From: Stenotrophomonas terrae
GTDB lineage: Bacteria; Pseudomonadota; Gammaproteobacteria; Xanthomonadales; Xanthomonadaceae
DNA length: 64,000 bases
Assembly (NCBI RefSeq): GCF_001431465.1
Contig: NZ_LDJJ01000017.1
Coordinates: 62,001-126,000 of the forward strand
Reading direction: 5' to 3'
Part shown: positions 18,048 to 27,831 of the stretch, piece by piece
Layout of the letters: every line of letters starts with the position of its first letter
Position numbering within the stretch: the stretch's first letter is position 1
Notes under the pieces: generated by a model
What the model saw: only the letters and a program-made list of their open reading frames with translations
The model's database searches: none
What the model was told of the DNA's origin: nothing
Made by a program: the position numbers and the translations under genes

Positions 18048-18436
18048 GGCGCCAGCGCGGTTATTCCCTGATCGAAGTGATCGTCGCTTTTGCCTTGCTG
18101 GCATTGGCGATGACCTTGTTGCTTGGCAGCCTGTCCGGTGCTGCGCGTCAGGTCAGTTTGGCCGACGGCTACGGCCGTGCCGCGTTGCATGCACAGTCGT
18201 TGTTGGCCGTTGCCGGGGTGGAAGCGCCGCTGCGTGCAGGCCGTCAACAAGGCGAATGGGAGCAGGGCCGCTATCAATGGAGCCTGCAGGTTTCGCCTTA
18301 CATGGAGCCGCGCCAGCAACAGGCACGGCTGTGGTTGCTGGACCTGCAGGTGCGCTGGGGTGAAAGCGCGCAGGAGCAACTGCGCTGGCGCACGCTGCGC
18401 TTGCGCGCCAACGCGCCGCTGGAGGCCACACCATGA
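18044..18436 (+). CDS. xpsI: Type II secretion minor pseudopilin XpsI (GspI)
   Basis: A 130-residue minor pseudopilin. The leader MRRQRG is followed by YSLIEVIVAFALLALAM with Glu at +5. The ATGA overlap with xpsH indicates translational coupling. In the family, GspI nucleates the pseudopilus tip with GspJ and GspK. Confidence 0.93.
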   Translation: MRRQRGYSLIEVIVAFALLALAMTLLLGSLSGAARQVSLADGYGRAALHAQSLLAVAGVEAPLRAGRQQGEWEQGRYQWSLQVSPYMEPRQQQARLWLLDLQVRWGESAQEQLRWRTLRLRANAPLEATP

Positions 18437-19074
18437 GGCGTCCAGCGCGGCCGCGCGGTTTCACCCTGATCGAGGTATTGCTGGCCACCGTATTGCTGGC
18501 CGCCGGCATGGCGCTGGCGTTTGCCGCGGTGCGCTCGACGCTGGCCATCAGCAGCCGCGGCGAAGCCATCGCCAGTGGCAATGAACGCATGCGCGCTGTC
18601 GAAGGTTTTCTGCGCCGCAGGCTGGTCTCGGCCATGCCCTTGCCGCTGCAACGCGATGCGCCCGCCGGCATTGCCGCGGTGTTCACCGGCAGCCAGCAGC
18701 AGATGCGCTTTGTCGCCAATGTGCCTGACTACCTCGGGCGCGGTGGACCCTATCTGCATACGCTGGAGGTCAGCGGCAGTGGTGACGGCCAACAGCTGCG
18801 GCTGGGTTTGACCCTGCTGCAGGGCGGGCAGCTGCTGGAAGAAAACCCGCCGCGCGGCAGCGAGCTGCTGGCCGATGATCTCAAGCAGGTAAAGCTGCGC
18901 TATCGCGGTATCGACCCGAACAGCGGCGCGATGGGGCGTTGGCAGGACAACTGGGACGCACCCGGACGCATGCCGGCGCTGGTCGCCATCGAGATCACCC
19001 CTGCGCATGGCCCGGCATGGCCGCCGCTGGTGGTCGCCTTGCCGCAATCCGCCGCTGCAGGGAGTTGGCGATGA
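18433..19074 (+). CDS. xpsJ: Type II secretion minor pseudopilin XpsJ (GspJ)
   Basis: A 213-residue minor pseudopilin with leader MRRPARPRG, then FTLIEVLLATVLLAAGM, Glu at +5. The length and the C-terminal YRG...W-x-D-x-W pattern (KLRYRGIDP, GRWQDNWD) fit GspJ. ATGA overlaps join it to xpsI and xpsK. Confidence 0.94.
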   Translation: MRRPARPRGFTLIEVLLATVLLAAGMALAFAAVRSTLAISSRGEAIASGNERMRAVEGFLRRRLVSAMPLPLQRDAPAGIAAVFTGSQQQMRFVANVPDYLGRGGPYLHTLEVSGSGDGQQLRLGLTLLQGGQLLEENPPRGSELLADDLKQVKLRYRGIDPNSGAMGRWQDNWDAPGRMPALVAIEITPAHGPAWPPLVVALPQSAAAGSWR

Positions 19075-19925
19075 AGGCGCGCGGCGCAGCCCTGGTGCTG
19101 GTCTTGTGGGTGGTGGCGTTGCTGGCCACCACCATTGCCGCGTTCGCGATGACCGCGCGGGTGGAACACCTGCAGGGCCGGGTGACCGGCGACCTGGCCG
19201 GTGGCGAACAGATTGCCCATGCCGGTATCGATTACGCATTGTCGCGGATGCGCGCCACCCCGACCCAGCCCAGTTGGCGTGCCGACGGGCGGCCGTATCG
19301 TTGGCGGTTCGATGACCGGGTGGTGGAGCTGCGCATTGTTGATGAGACCGGCAAGGTCGATTTGAACAAGGCCGATCTGAACCTGCTGCAGGCCTTGCTG
19401 CGCGGCTTCGAGCTGGCCCCGGACAAGGCCGCAAGGCTGGCTGGCGCCATTGTCGATTGGCGCGACCCGGACGAACTGCTGCAGATTGCCGGTGGCGCGG
19501 AGACCGCCGACTATCAGTCCGCCGGCTTGCCCTATGGTGCCAAGAACGCGCCGTTTGACAGCGTCAGTGAGCTGCAGCGCGTACTCGGCATGGATCCGGC
19601 ACTTTATGCACAGCTGGCGCCGCTGCTGACGGTATACGGTAGCGGCCGGCCCAACCCGCGTTTTGCCCCGGCCGCGGTACTGACCGCGATGGGCATGGAT
19701 GCGGCCCTGATCATGGCCCAGCGTGAGCGGGAAGACGGCAACGCCGGGATGGGTGAAACTTCGGCTGGCGGGGGCGACAGCGGCACTTATAGTGTGACCA
19801 GCAGCGTGCAGTTGGTGGCCGAGCGACAAGCCGTAACCCGCGCGGTGGTGCGTCTGAATCCCGGTGGTGTGGCCGGTGCACCGTATACGGTGCTGCAGTG
19901 GGAACAGGGAGCGATGACGAGATGA
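19071..19925 (+). CDS. xpsK: Type II secretion minor pseudopilin XpsK (GspK)
   Basis: A 284-residue protein, much larger than the other pseudopilins, as expected for GspK, which caps the tip. I use ATG 19071 (GGAG upstream, four-base overlap with xpsJ) because it gives the short leader MKARG before AALVLVLWVVALLATT. The +5 residue is not Glu, which is normal for GspK. The VDLNKADLNLLQALL segment matches the helix-hairpin-helix-like insert of the family. Confidence 0.93.
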   Translation: MKARGAALVLVLWVVALLATTIAAFAMTARVEHLQGRVTGDLAGGEQIAHAGIDYALSRMRATPTQPSWRADGRPYRWRFDDRVVELRIVDETGKVDLNKADLNLLQALLRGFELAPDKAARLAGAIVDWRDPDELLQIAGGAETADYQSAGLPYGAKNAPFDSVSELQRVLGMDPALYAQLAPLLTVYGSGRPNPRFAPAAVLTAMGMDAALIMAQREREDGNAGMGETSAGGGDSGTYSVTSSVQLVAERQAVTRAVVRLNPGGVAGAPYTVLQWEQGAMTR

Positions 19926-21049
19926 CGGGGTTGCGTGAACGACTGGGGCAGGCAGGTGCACGCATCATGCCGGGCGCTGGCAGCTTCTGGGCCTGGTGGA
20001 GCCAGGCACTGCTGTCGTGGCTGCCTGCGCGCTGGCAGGCCTTGCTTGGCGTGTCCGATGCACGCCTGCTGCTGCAGGTGGCGGATGACCAGCTGAGCGT
20101 ATCGCTGCTGCACGATGGCCAGCGTCAGCCGCTGCAGTCCTTGCCGCTGGGCAGCACGCCGGCGGCGCTGGATGCAGCCTTGCCGCCGCGTGTGGCGAGC
20201 TTGCCGCGCTTCGGCCTGCTGCCGGCCAATGCGGTATTGCGCAAGCCGCTGCGCATGCCCGCTGCTGCCGAGCCGCGCCTGCGCGAGGTACTGGGTTTCG
20301 AGATAGATCGGCAGACCCCGTTCAATGCCGCGCAGGTGTATTACGACGTGCGCCTGCTGCAACGCCGCGCGGATGGACAACTGGATACCGAGCTGGTGGT
20401 GGTACCACGGCAGCGGATTGATGCCTTGCTCAGTCCGGCCGAGGCATGGCAGCAACAGCTCGATGGCATCGATGTGCTCGCTGCCGACGAACAGCCCCTG
20501 GGGGTGAACCTGCTGCCGGCAACACTGCGCCGGCAACGGCACGATCCGATGCGCCGGCTCAACCGCGTCCTGCTGGTGGCGGGGCTGGTGATGCTGGTGT
20601 TGGCCGCCTGGCAACTATTGGACAACCGCCGTGCGGCTGCCGCACAGCTGTCAGCACAGGTGGATGCCGCTGCCGCGCGCGCGCGCGTCGTGGCGGCGCA
20701 GCGGCAGCAACTGCAGGACCTGGTGGATGGCCAGCAGTTCTTTGCCGCACAACGTGCCGCGCAGCCCTCGGCGACGCAGGTCATCAACGAACTCAGCCAG
20801 CGCCTGGATGATGCAACCTCGCTGGAGAAACTTTCGATCGAAGCGGGGCGGATGCAGTTGATCGGCATGAGCAGCAGCGCGTCTTCGCTGGTTTCCACCC
20901 TGGAAGGCTCCACACTGTGGAAGACGCCGTCGCTGACCGGTGTCCTGCAGACGGGCAACGGCGGCAGCCGCGAACGTTTCACCCTGACCGCGGAACTGCG
21001 TGCACCCACCCCGGAGGCTGCCGATGGCACTGCAACCCGCACGCCGTGA
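19922..21049 (+). CDS. xpsL: Type II secretion protein XpsL (GspL)
   Basis: A 375-residue bitopic inner-membrane protein that recruits the ATPase XpsE. I use ATG 19922, which overlaps the xpsK stop as ATGA. The cytoplasmic actin-like part occupies residues 1-~210, one membrane helix lies near 213-235 (VLLVAGLVMLVLAAW), and a periplasmic domain follows with a coiled-coil-prone start rich in Ala, Arg and Gln. Operon position and topology support the call more than motifs do, since GspL is weakly conserved. Confidence 0.9.
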   Translation: MTGLRERLGQAGARIMPGAGSFWAWWSQALLSWLPARWQALLGVSDARLLLQVADDQLSVSLLHDGQRQPLQSLPLGSTPAALDAALPPRVASLPRFGLLPANAVLRKPLRMPAAAEPRLREVLGFEIDRQTPFNAAQVYYDVRLLQRRADGQLDTELVVVPRQRIDALLSPAEAWQQQLDGIDVLAADEQPLGVNLLPATLRRQRHDPMRRLNRVLLVAGLVMLVLAAWQLLDNRRAAAAQLSAQVDAAAARARVVAAQRQQLQDLVDGQQFFAAQRAAQPSATQVINELSQRLDDATSLEKLSIEAGRMQLIGMSSSASSLVSTLEGSTLWKTPSLTGVLQTGNGGSRERFTLTAELRAPTPEAADGTATRTP

Positions 21050-21632
21050 TCGCTGGTTGGCCTTGGGCCTGTTGTTGGCCGCGCTCGGCATTGTCTATCT
21101 GCTGCTGGTGCAGCCGCTGTGGACCGCGCCGATGCAGGCGGTGGATGCGGAAATCGCCGCGTTGCAGGAACGTGAGCAGCGCATCGACATGCAGTTGCGG
21201 CAAGCCCCGCAGGTAGCGCAGCGCCTGCAGCAGGCACAGCAGGCGCTGGCCGATCAGCCGGGTTTCATGGCCGAAGCCTCGGTTGAACTGGCCACCTCCA
21301 AACTGGTCCAGCGGCTGGAGGAAGCGGCACGCCTGGCCAGCCCGGATCAACGCAGCTGTGCCATCAGTGACCGCTCGCCGTTGCCGGCCGATAGCAGCGG
21401 CCGGTTTGTGCGGGTCGCGGTGCAGGCGCGGCTGCGCTGCGGCATGAGCGAGTGGATGCGTGTTCTGCAGACCCTGGAAACCAGCGCGCCACAGCTGCGC
21501 GTGGACCGCCTGGACATTCTTGCCGCAGGCATGGGTGAGGGCGGCGGTGGCCTGGACGTGAGTTTTGAACTCAGCGGTTACCTGCGGCCGGGTGTTGTCC
21601 CGCCAGCGGCGGAGGTGGCCAATGCGCAATGA
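21024..21632 (+). CDS. xpsM: Type II secretion protein XpsM (GspM)
   Basis: A 202-residue bitopic inner-membrane protein that pairs with XpsL. The start MALQPARRDRW at 21024 has GGAGG eight bases upstream and overlaps xpsL by 26 bases. One membrane helix (LGLLLAALGIVYLLLV) is followed by a coiled coil (AEIAALQEREQRIDMQL) and a small periplasmic ferredoxin-like domain, as in GspM. Confidence 0.92.
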   Translation: MALQPARRDRWLALGLLLAALGIVYLLLVQPLWTAPMQAVDAEIAALQEREQRIDMQLRQAPQVAQRLQQAQQALADQPGFMAEASVELATSKLVQRLEEAARLASPDQRSCAISDRSPLPADSSGRFVRVAVQARLRCGMSEWMRVLQTLETSAPQLRVDRLDILAAGMGEGGGGLDVSFELSGYLRPGVVPPAAEVANAQ

Positions 21633-22293
21633 CGTGGCAGGCCTGAGGACCTGGCTGCTGGCCACCTTTGCCGGCTGGGCCTTGCTGGTGTGGGCCGCGT
21701 GCCTGTTTGGCCTTGGCAGCCGCATCGGCGGCGGCAACGCCGCGTTGGACGTGCCGGCCTTGCCGGCAGTGCCGGCGCTGGCGCAGCTGGCCGTTGCCGA
21801 CAACACCGAGGCCTTGAACCGGCCCTTGTTCGCCAGTGACCGACGCCCGCATCCATTTTTCATTGGCGAAGCCGGCGAACCCGCCGCGGCCAGTGTGCGT
21901 TTGACCGGGGTATTGATGGCGCCCGGCCTGGACATGGCCACCTTGACCACGGAGCAGGGCAAATCCCTGCGCCTGCGGCTCGGCGGCGAGGCCCAGGACG
22001 GTTGGCAGCTGCTGTCGCTGCAGCCGCGCAGCGCCGTGGTCAGTGGTCCGGCCGGCACGCTCAATCTGGAGCTGCAGGTGTTCAGCGGTGGCCCCAAGCC
22101 GCCGCTGGAAGCGGGCGCGGCAGCGGCCAATGTGCCGCCGCCTGCGCTGCCCATTGCCGCGCCGCCGCCAGCGGCAGCGGACCCTGCTTCGCCATCGGCT
22201 GATCAGATCAAGGCGATCCGTGATCGCATCCAGGCCCGCCGTCGGCAGGCACAACAGAATCAGAACGGCCGCTCCGGCAGCCAGAACCCGTAG
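21622..22293 (+). CDS. xpsN: Type II secretion protein XpsN (GspC equivalent)
   Basis: A 223-residue bitopic protein linking the inner-membrane platform to the secretin. ATG 21622 has GGAGGT just upstream and overlaps xpsM by 11 bases. One N-terminal membrane helix (residues ~10-32) is followed by a homology-region domain (NRPLFASDRRPHPF...VRLTGVLMAPGLDMA, interrupted here), then a Pro/Ala-rich linker (PPPALPIAAPPPAAAD) and a basic C-terminus. There is no PDZ domain, in line with the short Xanthomonas XpsN. Confidence 0.9.
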   Translation: MRNDVAGLRTWLLATFAGWALLVWAACLFGLGSRIGGGNAALDVPALPAVPALAQLAVADNTEALNRPLFASDRRPHPFFIGEAGEPAAASVRLTGVLMAPGLDMATLTTEQGKSLRLRLGGEAQDGWQLLSLQPRSAVVSGPAGTLNLELQVFSGGPKPPLEAGAAAANVPPPALPIAAPPPAAADPASPSADQIKAIRDRIQARRRQAQQNQNGRSGSQNP

Positions 22294-22302
22294 AGTGAAG
22301 GT

Positions 22303-24543
22303 ATGACGTCACGCATAGTTGCAGTCACCCTGCTGATCGGCGCCCTGAGCGGCTGCGCTACCACGCCGCCACCGGAGGTCCGCCGCAATCCGGCAGCGGA
22401 TAACCGGATGCCGGCCGCCGGCGAGCCCGCCCGCACCAGCGCATTGAGCGCTGAAGAAGCCCCCCGCGCCGATGACAACCAGGGCCGGGCGGTGATCCGC
22501 CGCGGCAACGGCACGGTGATCAACCGCGCGGCGGCGTCGGCACCGGCGCCAGCCTTGAGTGCGGCCGGCAACGGCACGGCGGTGTTCAACTTCGAAGGCG
22601 AGTCGGTGCAGGCAGTCACCAAGGCCATCCTTGGCGACATGCTCGGCCAGAACTACGTCATCGCACCGACCGTGCAGGGCACGGTAACCCTGGCCACGCC
22701 CAAGCCGGTGTCGCCAGCGCAGGCCTTGAACCTGCTGGAGATGGTGCTGGGCTGGAACAATGCCCGCCTGATCTACAGCGGTGGCCGCTACAACGTGGTG
22801 CCGGCCGATCAGTCGCTGGCCGGTACGGTCGCGCCCAGCACCGCCCCGGCTGCCGCCGCGCGCGGTTACGAGGTGCGGGTGGTGCCGCTGCAATACATCT
22901 CGGCCAGCGAGATGAAGAAGGTACTTGAGCCCTATGCACGGCCCAATGCCATTGTCGGCGTTGATGGTTCGCGCAACGTCATCACCCTCGGCGGTACCCG
23001 CACCGAGCTGGAAAACTACCTGCGCACGGTCGAGATCTTCGACGTGGATTGGCTGTCGGGGATGTCGGTGGGAGTGTTCCCCATCCAGTCCGGGCGTGCC
23101 TCGCAGGTGGCCAACGATCTTGAAAAAGTATTCGGCGAAAACAGCAAGACCCCCAGTGCCGGCATGTTCCGTTTCATGCCATTGGACAACGCCAATGCGG
23201 TGCTGGTGATCACCCCGCAGGCACGCTACCTGGACCAGATCCAGCAATGGCTGGACCGCATCGACAGCGCCGGCGGCAGCGCCCGCTTGTTCTCCTATGA
23301 GCTGAAGTACATCAAGGCCAAGGATCTGGCCGACCGCCTGGCCGAGGTGTTTGGCAGCAGCGGCTCGCGCAGCCAGGGTGACAGTGGCACCTCGCTGGCG
23401 CCGGGCGCCAGCCCGGTGACGCTGGGCGGGCGCGGGCAGGACGGCGGCTATGGCCAGAACGATGGGCTCAAAGGCAGCGACATCGGCTCGGCCGGCGGTG
23501 CCGGTTCGGGCCTTTCCGGCAGCAGCGGTGGTGGCATGGGCGAGAGCTTGCAGCTGCCGCAGCAGACTTCGGGCAACGGAAGCGTCACCCTGGAAGTGGA
23601 AGGCGACCGCGTTGGTGTTTCGGCGGTGGAGGAAACCAATACCTTGCTGGTGCGCTCCACCCCGCAGGCCTGGCGTTCGATCCAGGAAGTGGTTGAAAAA
23701 CTCGACGTGATGCCGTTGCAGGTGCATATCGAAGCGCAGGTGGCCGAAGTCGCCTTGGACGGCAAGCTCAGCTATGGCGTGAACTGGTTCTTCGAGCAGG
23801 CGGTGAATGGCGCACCTGGCGACAGTCCCGGCAATATCGGCATGTCCGGCGCTGGCCTGCCCAGCGCATTGGGTCGCGGCATCTGGGGTGACATCGCCGG
23901 CAAGGTCACCGGCAGCGGCATGGCCTGGACTTTCCTCGGCAAAAACGCCGCCGCCATCATCACCGCGCTGGATTCAGTCACCAACGTACGGCTGCTGCAG
24001 ACGCCATCGTTGTTCGTGCGCAACAACGCGGTGGCAACGCTCAATGTGGGCAGCCGCATCCCGGTCAATTCGACCTCGATCTCGACCATTGGCGACAACG
24101 CCTATTCCACCGTGCAGTACCTGGAAACCGGCAACATCCTCAAGGTGCGCCCGCGCGTGACCCGCGACGGCATGGTGTTCCTGGACATCGTGCAGGAGAT
24201 CAGCGCGCCGGAAGGTGAGCCGGACAAGAACGGCAACTACCGCATCAATACCCGCCGCATGCAGACCGAGGCAGCGGTGAGCGCCGGTGACACGGTGATG
24301 CTGGCCGGGTTGATCGATGACAGCAGCACCGATGGTTCGTCGGGCCTGCCGTTCCTGAGCCGGTTGCCGGTGGTCGGCGGCCTGTTCGGGCAGAAGACCC
24401 AGAACCACCGCCGCAATGAAGTGATCGTGCTGATCACGCCTACCATCGTCCGCAACCCGCAGGAAGCGCGCAACCTCACCGACGAGTACGGCAGCCGCTT
24501 CCGCGCGCTGGACCCGATCGACAAGCCCAAGGCAGGCCGTTAA
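22303..24543 (+). CDS. xpsD: Type II secretion secretin XpsD (GspD)
   Basis: A 746-residue outer-membrane secretin that forms the exit channel. It is a lipoprotein: the signal ends in the lipobox LSGC (Cys18). N-domains follow (FNFEGESVQAVTKAILGDM opens N0), with a Gly/Ser-rich low-complexity insert around residues 350-425. The C-terminal secretin core contains VPVVGGLFGQKTQNHRRNEV and ends with ITPTIVRNP. Its place as last xps gene matches Xanthomonas. The next reading frame begins three bases after the stop. Confidence 0.96.
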   Translation: MTSRIVAVTLLIGALSGCATTPPPEVRRNPAADNRMPAAGEPARTSALSAEEAPRADDNQGRAVIRRGNGTVINRAAASAPAPALSAAGNGTAVFNFEGESVQAVTKAILGDMLGQNYVIAPTVQGTVTLATPKPVSPAQALNLLEMVLGWNNARLIYSGGRYNVVPADQSLAGTVAPSTAPAAAARGYEVRVVPLQYISASEMKKVLEPYARPNAIVGVDGSRNVITLGGTRTELENYLRTVEIFDVDWLSGMSVGVFPIQSGRASQVANDLEKVFGENSKTPSAGMFRFMPLDNANAVLVITPQARYLDQIQQWLDRIDSAGGSARLFSYELKYIKAKDLADRLAEVFGSSGSRSQGDSGTSLAPGASPVTLGGRGQDGGYGQNDGLKGSDIGSAGGAGSGLSGSSGGGMGESLQLPQQTSGNGSVTLEVEGDRVGVSAVEETNTLLVRSTPQAWRSIQEVVEKLDVMPLQVHIEAQVAEVALDGKLSYGVNWFFEQAVNGAPGDSPGNIGMSGAGLPSALGRGIWGDIAGKVTGSGMAWTFLGKNAAAIITALDSVTNVRLLQTPSLFVRNNAVATLNVGSRIPVNSTSISTIGDNAYSTVQYLETGNILKVRPRVTRDGMVFLDIVQEISAPEGEPDKNGNYRINTRRMQTEAAVSAGDTVMLAGLIDDSSTDGSSGLPFLSRLPVVGGLFGQKTQNHRRNEVIVLITPTIVRNPQEARNLTDEYGSRFRALDPIDKPKAGR

Positions 24544-24545
24544 GC

Positions 24546-25409
24546 ATGGCCCTGCCGGTCATTCTGTTGCCGGTGGGCGTGGATGATGCGGCGCTTGATG
24601 CCTGCCTTGCCGCATTGGAACGGCACACGCCGGCCGGCACGCCGGTGTGGTTGGCCGATGATGGCCAGAGCGGGCCGCGCGGCCAGGCGGTGATTGAGCA
24701 TTGGCTGGCCAGCACGAAGCTGCAGGCCGAATACACCCGCCGGCCGCGTGCGATTGGCGAGGCCGCGCATCTGGATCAGATGCTGCAGGCCTGCGGCGAC
24801 GCCGATGTGGCGGTATTGGCACCGGATGCACTGCCGATGGCAGGCTGGCTGCAGCAACTCAGCGAGTGCCTGGCACGCGATGCCTCCATCGCCACCGCCA
24901 CGCCCTGGAGCAATGCCGGCGAGGTGGTGTCGTGGCCGCGCGCGGGCGAGCTCAATCCCCTGCCTGCTGATCCGGCGCTATTGGCGCAGGCGTTGGCGGC
25001 GATGCCGCTGCTGCAACCTGAGCTGCCTTCGGCGGTGACCCACGCGGTATTGATACGCGGCAGTGCGCGCCGTCGTGCCGGCGGCCTGGACATCCACAGC
25101 TATGGCTCATGGTATGCGGCGCTGGTGGACCTGAGCCTGCGCATGAGCGGCCTGGGCTGGCGCAATGTGCTGTGTGACAACGCCTTCGTCGGCCGCCAGA
25201 GCGAAGGCCGCCCGGCCGAAGGTGATATGGAAGTGCTAGCCAACCGCTGGCCGGTATGGACCGCGCGCTTGGCCGCTTTCCTGATGAATGACCCGCTGCA
25301 CGCGCACCGCTTGCAGCTGCAGCAGTTGTGCGAGCAGGCGATAATGCCGCAAGCCCAGCCCGACCTGTTCGACGCCTGTGGTTCCCTTCCAGGCGCGGAG
25401 CCGGTGTGA
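24546..25409 (+). CDS. Glycosyltransferase-like protein, family 2 fold
   Basis: A 287-residue protein with the start of a GT-A fold: VILLPVGVDDAALDACLAAL is the usual opening, ADDG takes the place of the first Asp motif, and APDALPMAGWLQQL resembles the region after the DxD motif, although no strict DxD is present. No signal peptide or membrane helix is seen. It begins three bases after xpsD and overlaps the next transferase by four bases, so it is co-expressed with the secretion system. The acceptor is unknown; it may act on a secreted substrate, a surface glycan, or something unrelated. Confidence 0.7.
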   Translation: MALPVILLPVGVDDAALDACLAALERHTPAGTPVWLADDGQSGPRGQAVIEHWLASTKLQAEYTRRPRAIGEAAHLDQMLQACGDADVAVLAPDALPMAGWLQQLSECLARDASIATATPWSNAGEVVSWPRAGELNPLPADPALLAQALAAMPLLQPELPSAVTHAVLIRGSARRRAGGLDIHSYGSWYAALVDLSLRMSGLGWRNVLCDNAFVGRQSEGRPAEGDMEVLANRWPVWTARLAAFLMNDPLHAHRLQLQQLCEQAIMPQAQPDLFDACGSLPGAEPV

Positions 25410-26239
25410 GCGATTCGATTGCGGTGGTGGTGGTCAGTTATCAGAGTGCGAGCACCTTGGATGAGTGCCTGCAGCGCCTGCGCGCGGCCCAGGATGTCGC
25501 CGAGATCCGCGTGGTCGACAACGAATCGCGTGATGGCTCGCTGGCAATCGCGCAGCGCCATGCGTTGGCCGACAGCCGCGTGCGCTTCATCGCCAATCCG
25601 GACAACCCCGGCTTCGCGACCGCCTGCAACCAGGGCGCGCGCGAGTGCCATACGCCGTGGCTGGCCTTCGTCAATCCGGATTTGATGGTCGAGCCGCAGA
25701 CCCTGGCGCAGTTGCGCGATCTGGGCCGGCCGCTCGGCGAATGCCTGTTGGGGGTGGAGCAGGTGGACGAGGACGGCGTCGCCGATCCGGCGGTACGCCG
25801 CCGCGATCCGGATTTCGCGGCGATGCTGCGCAAGCCCGGCGCCGGCTCGCGCCTGGCCGTGGCGGCAGACCTGAGCACGCCGCTGCAGCAGGTGCCGGCC
25901 CTGTCCGGTGCCCTGCTGCTGATGCCACGTGGGCTGTTTGATCGTCTGCACGGCTGGGACGAGGGCTATCGCCTGCACGCCGAAGACCTGGACCTGTGCC
26001 GGCGCGCGCGCCAGGCCGGCGCGGTGGTGGCCATCGCCAATGGTTTGAAGGTGCTGCATGTGCGCGGGGTCTCCAGCCGCTCGCGGCCGTTCTTTGTGGA
26101 ATGGCACAAGCATCGCGGGCTGTGGCGCTATTTCCGTAAATTTGAAGCGGAGCAGCGCGGCGTATTGGTGCAGGCAGGGGTGTGGTGCGCGATCTGGGCG
26201 CATGCGCTGCTGCAGGTGCCGCGCTTGCTGCTCAAGTAA
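25406..26239 (+). CDS. Glycosyltransferase family 2
   Basis: A 277-residue GT2 enzyme, rhamnosyltransferase-like. I start it at GTG 25406 ([15 protein letters not shown]), which overlaps the preceding stop codon; an open frame extends further 5' but has no family features. Motifs: [37 protein letters not shown] (DxD-like position), and [21 protein letters not shown] with the catalytic-base ED. It is the last gene of the xps transcription unit. Confidence 0.88.
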   Translation: MSDSIAVVVVSYQSASTLDECLQRLRAAQDVAEIRVVDNESRDGSLAIAQRHALADSRVRFIANPDNPGFATACNQGARECHTPWLAFVNPDLMVEPQTLAQLRDLGRPLGECLLGVEQVDEDGVADPAVRRRDPDFAAMLRKPGAGSRLAVAADLSTPLQQVPALSGALLLMPRGLFDRLHGWDEGYRLHAEDLDLCRRARQAGAVVAIANGLKVLHVRGVSSRSRPFFVEWHKHRGLWRYFRKFEAEQRGVLVQAGVWCAIWAHALLQVPRLLLK

Positions 26240-26375
26240 ACCGCAGCTTGGGGAGGGGGCGTCCTGCACCATCCCGGAACCCCCGGCAGCCCTAACCGCT
26301 GCGCCTGCGACAGGCCATGAACAAGCGTCCGCCGCTGGCAGAAACGCAACCGCCTGCCAGCGCATAATGCGGGGC

Positions 26376-27545
26376 ATGATCATCCAATCCCTGCTCGACA
26401 CCGATCTCTACAAATTCACGATGATGCAGGCGGTCCTGCACCAGTACCCGGGCGCCATCGTCCAGTACCGGTTCAAATGCCGCACGCCGGGGATTGATCT
26501 GGCCGCCTATATGGACGAGATCAACGCCGAAATCGATCATCTGTGCAGCCTGCGCTTCACCGCCGATGAGCTGGAGTACATGCGCCGGCTGCGTTTCGTG
26601 AAGCCGGACTTCGCCGACTTCCTCGGCCTGTTCCACCTGGACCGCAAGTACATCAGCCTGCAGGCATCGAAGACCGTGCCGGGCGAGATCGAGCTGGATA
26701 TCACCGGCCCGTGGCTGCACACCATCATGTTTGAAGTGCCGCTGCTGGCGATCATCAATGAGGTCTGGTTCCGCAATACCACCACCGCCGACTTCGCCGA
26801 AGGCGAGCGCCGCCTGCAGGTCAAGACCGCGTTGTTGCGTGATACGCCAGGCTTCGAGAACTGCCGCATCGCCGATTACGGCTCGCGCCGCCGCTATTCG
26901 CGCAAGTGGCACGGCACCATGCTGCCGATGCTGCGTGATGCATTGGGCTCGCAGTTTGTCGGTACCAGCAACGTGCACTTCGCGCGCATGTATGGCATGA
27001 CCCCGCACGGCACGATGGCGCATGAGTATCTGCAGGCGTTCCAGGCATTGGGCCCGCGCCTGCGTGACTCGCAGGTGGCGGCGCTGGAGTCATGGGCACG
27101 CGAGTATCGCGGCGACCTCGGCATCGCCCTGTCCGACGTGGTCGGCATGGAAGCCTTCCTGCGTGACTTCGACATGTATTTCTGCAAGCTGTTCGATGGC
27201 GTCCGCCATGATTCCGGCGACCCGGTCGCCTGGGGTGATCGCATGCTGGCCCACTTCAAGGCCAACCGCGTCGACCCGGCGAACAAGGTGCTGGTCTTCA
27301 GCGATGGCCTGAACATCGAAAAGGTGATGCAGCTGTACGACTATTTCCGTGGCCGCTGCCAGGTCGCCTTCGGCGTTGGCACGCACCTGACCAATGACCT
27401 GGGCCCGACGCCGCTGAATATCGTTATCAAGATGGTCCGCTGCAACGGCCAGCCGGTCGCCAAACTCAGCGACTCGCCAGGCAAGAGCATGTGCGATGAC
27501 CCGGCGTATCTGTCCTATCTGCGGCAGGTCTTCGAGCTTCAGTAA
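26376..27545 (+). CDS. pncB: Nicotinate phosphoribosyltransferase
   Basis: A 389-residue cytoplasmic enzyme of NAD salvage that makes nicotinate mononucleotide from nicotinate and PRPP. The start [16 protein letters not shown] at 26376 is preferred over the in-frame ATG at 26367. Motifs: [14 protein letters not shown] at the N-terminus, [36 protein letters not shown] containing the His region that is phosphorylated in this family, HDSGDP, SDGLN and [10 protein letters not shown]. No operon partner; it lies between the secretion operon and the polysaccharide operon. Confidence 0.96.
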   Translation: MIIQSLLDTDLYKFTMMQAVLHQYPGAIVQYRFKCRTPGIDLAAYMDEINAEIDHLCSLRFTADELEYMRRLRFVKPDFADFLGLFHLDRKYISLQASKTVPGEIELDITGPWLHTIMFEVPLLAIINEVWFRNTTTADFAEGERRLQVKTALLRDTPGFENCRIADYGSRRRYSRKWHGTMLPMLRDALGSQFVGTSNVHFARMYGMTPHGTMAHEYLQAFQALGPRLRDSQVAALESWAREYRGDLGIALSDVVGMEAFLRDFDMYFCKLFDGVRHDSGDPVAWGDRMLAHFKANRVDPANKVLVFSDGLNIEKVMQLYDYFRGRCQVAFGVGTHLTNDLGPTPLNIVIKMVRCNGQPVAKLSDSPGKSMCDDPAYLSYLRQVFELQ

Positions 27546-27831
27546 GCGTCAAATCCCTGCTACTTCGTCTTGACAGCTGCGATTTTTTCCTTCACGAAGC
27601 TGAGTGTCGCGCCTGTACCCCTGTAAACGTGAGTGCTGTCACGTTATTGTAGCGGCCATGGAACAGATGGCCAGGTACACCGTGCGCGTCGTTTGATACG
27701 CCGGACGGTTGTCTGCAGGGGGCAGGTGACTCACAGGGTCAAGCCGGCGGCATCGCTTCGGATGCGATTTCGCCTGGTTTGGAAGGTGTGCACCTGTTTG
27801 GTTTTGATCAGCACAGGTGTCTGAAGTCGTA
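27546..27831. other. 286-bp leader between pncB and the exopolysaccharide operon
   Basis: No gene is visible. It holds the operator-like dyad at 27626-27645 and should contain the promoter of the polysaccharide operon. No clear terminator for pncB was found. Confidence 0.6.
27626..27645. promoter_or_regulatory. CRP/Clp-like operator upstream of the exopolysaccharide operon
   Basis: AACGTGA-N6-TCACGTT is a perfect 7+7 inverted repeat with the 6-base spacing of the CRP family. It matches TGTGA-N6-TCACA except at the outermost base of each half-site. It is about 190 bp upstream of the first gene. Its right half and flank (TCACGTTATT) are identical to the site in front of the fimbrial operon. 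Confidence 0.55.
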
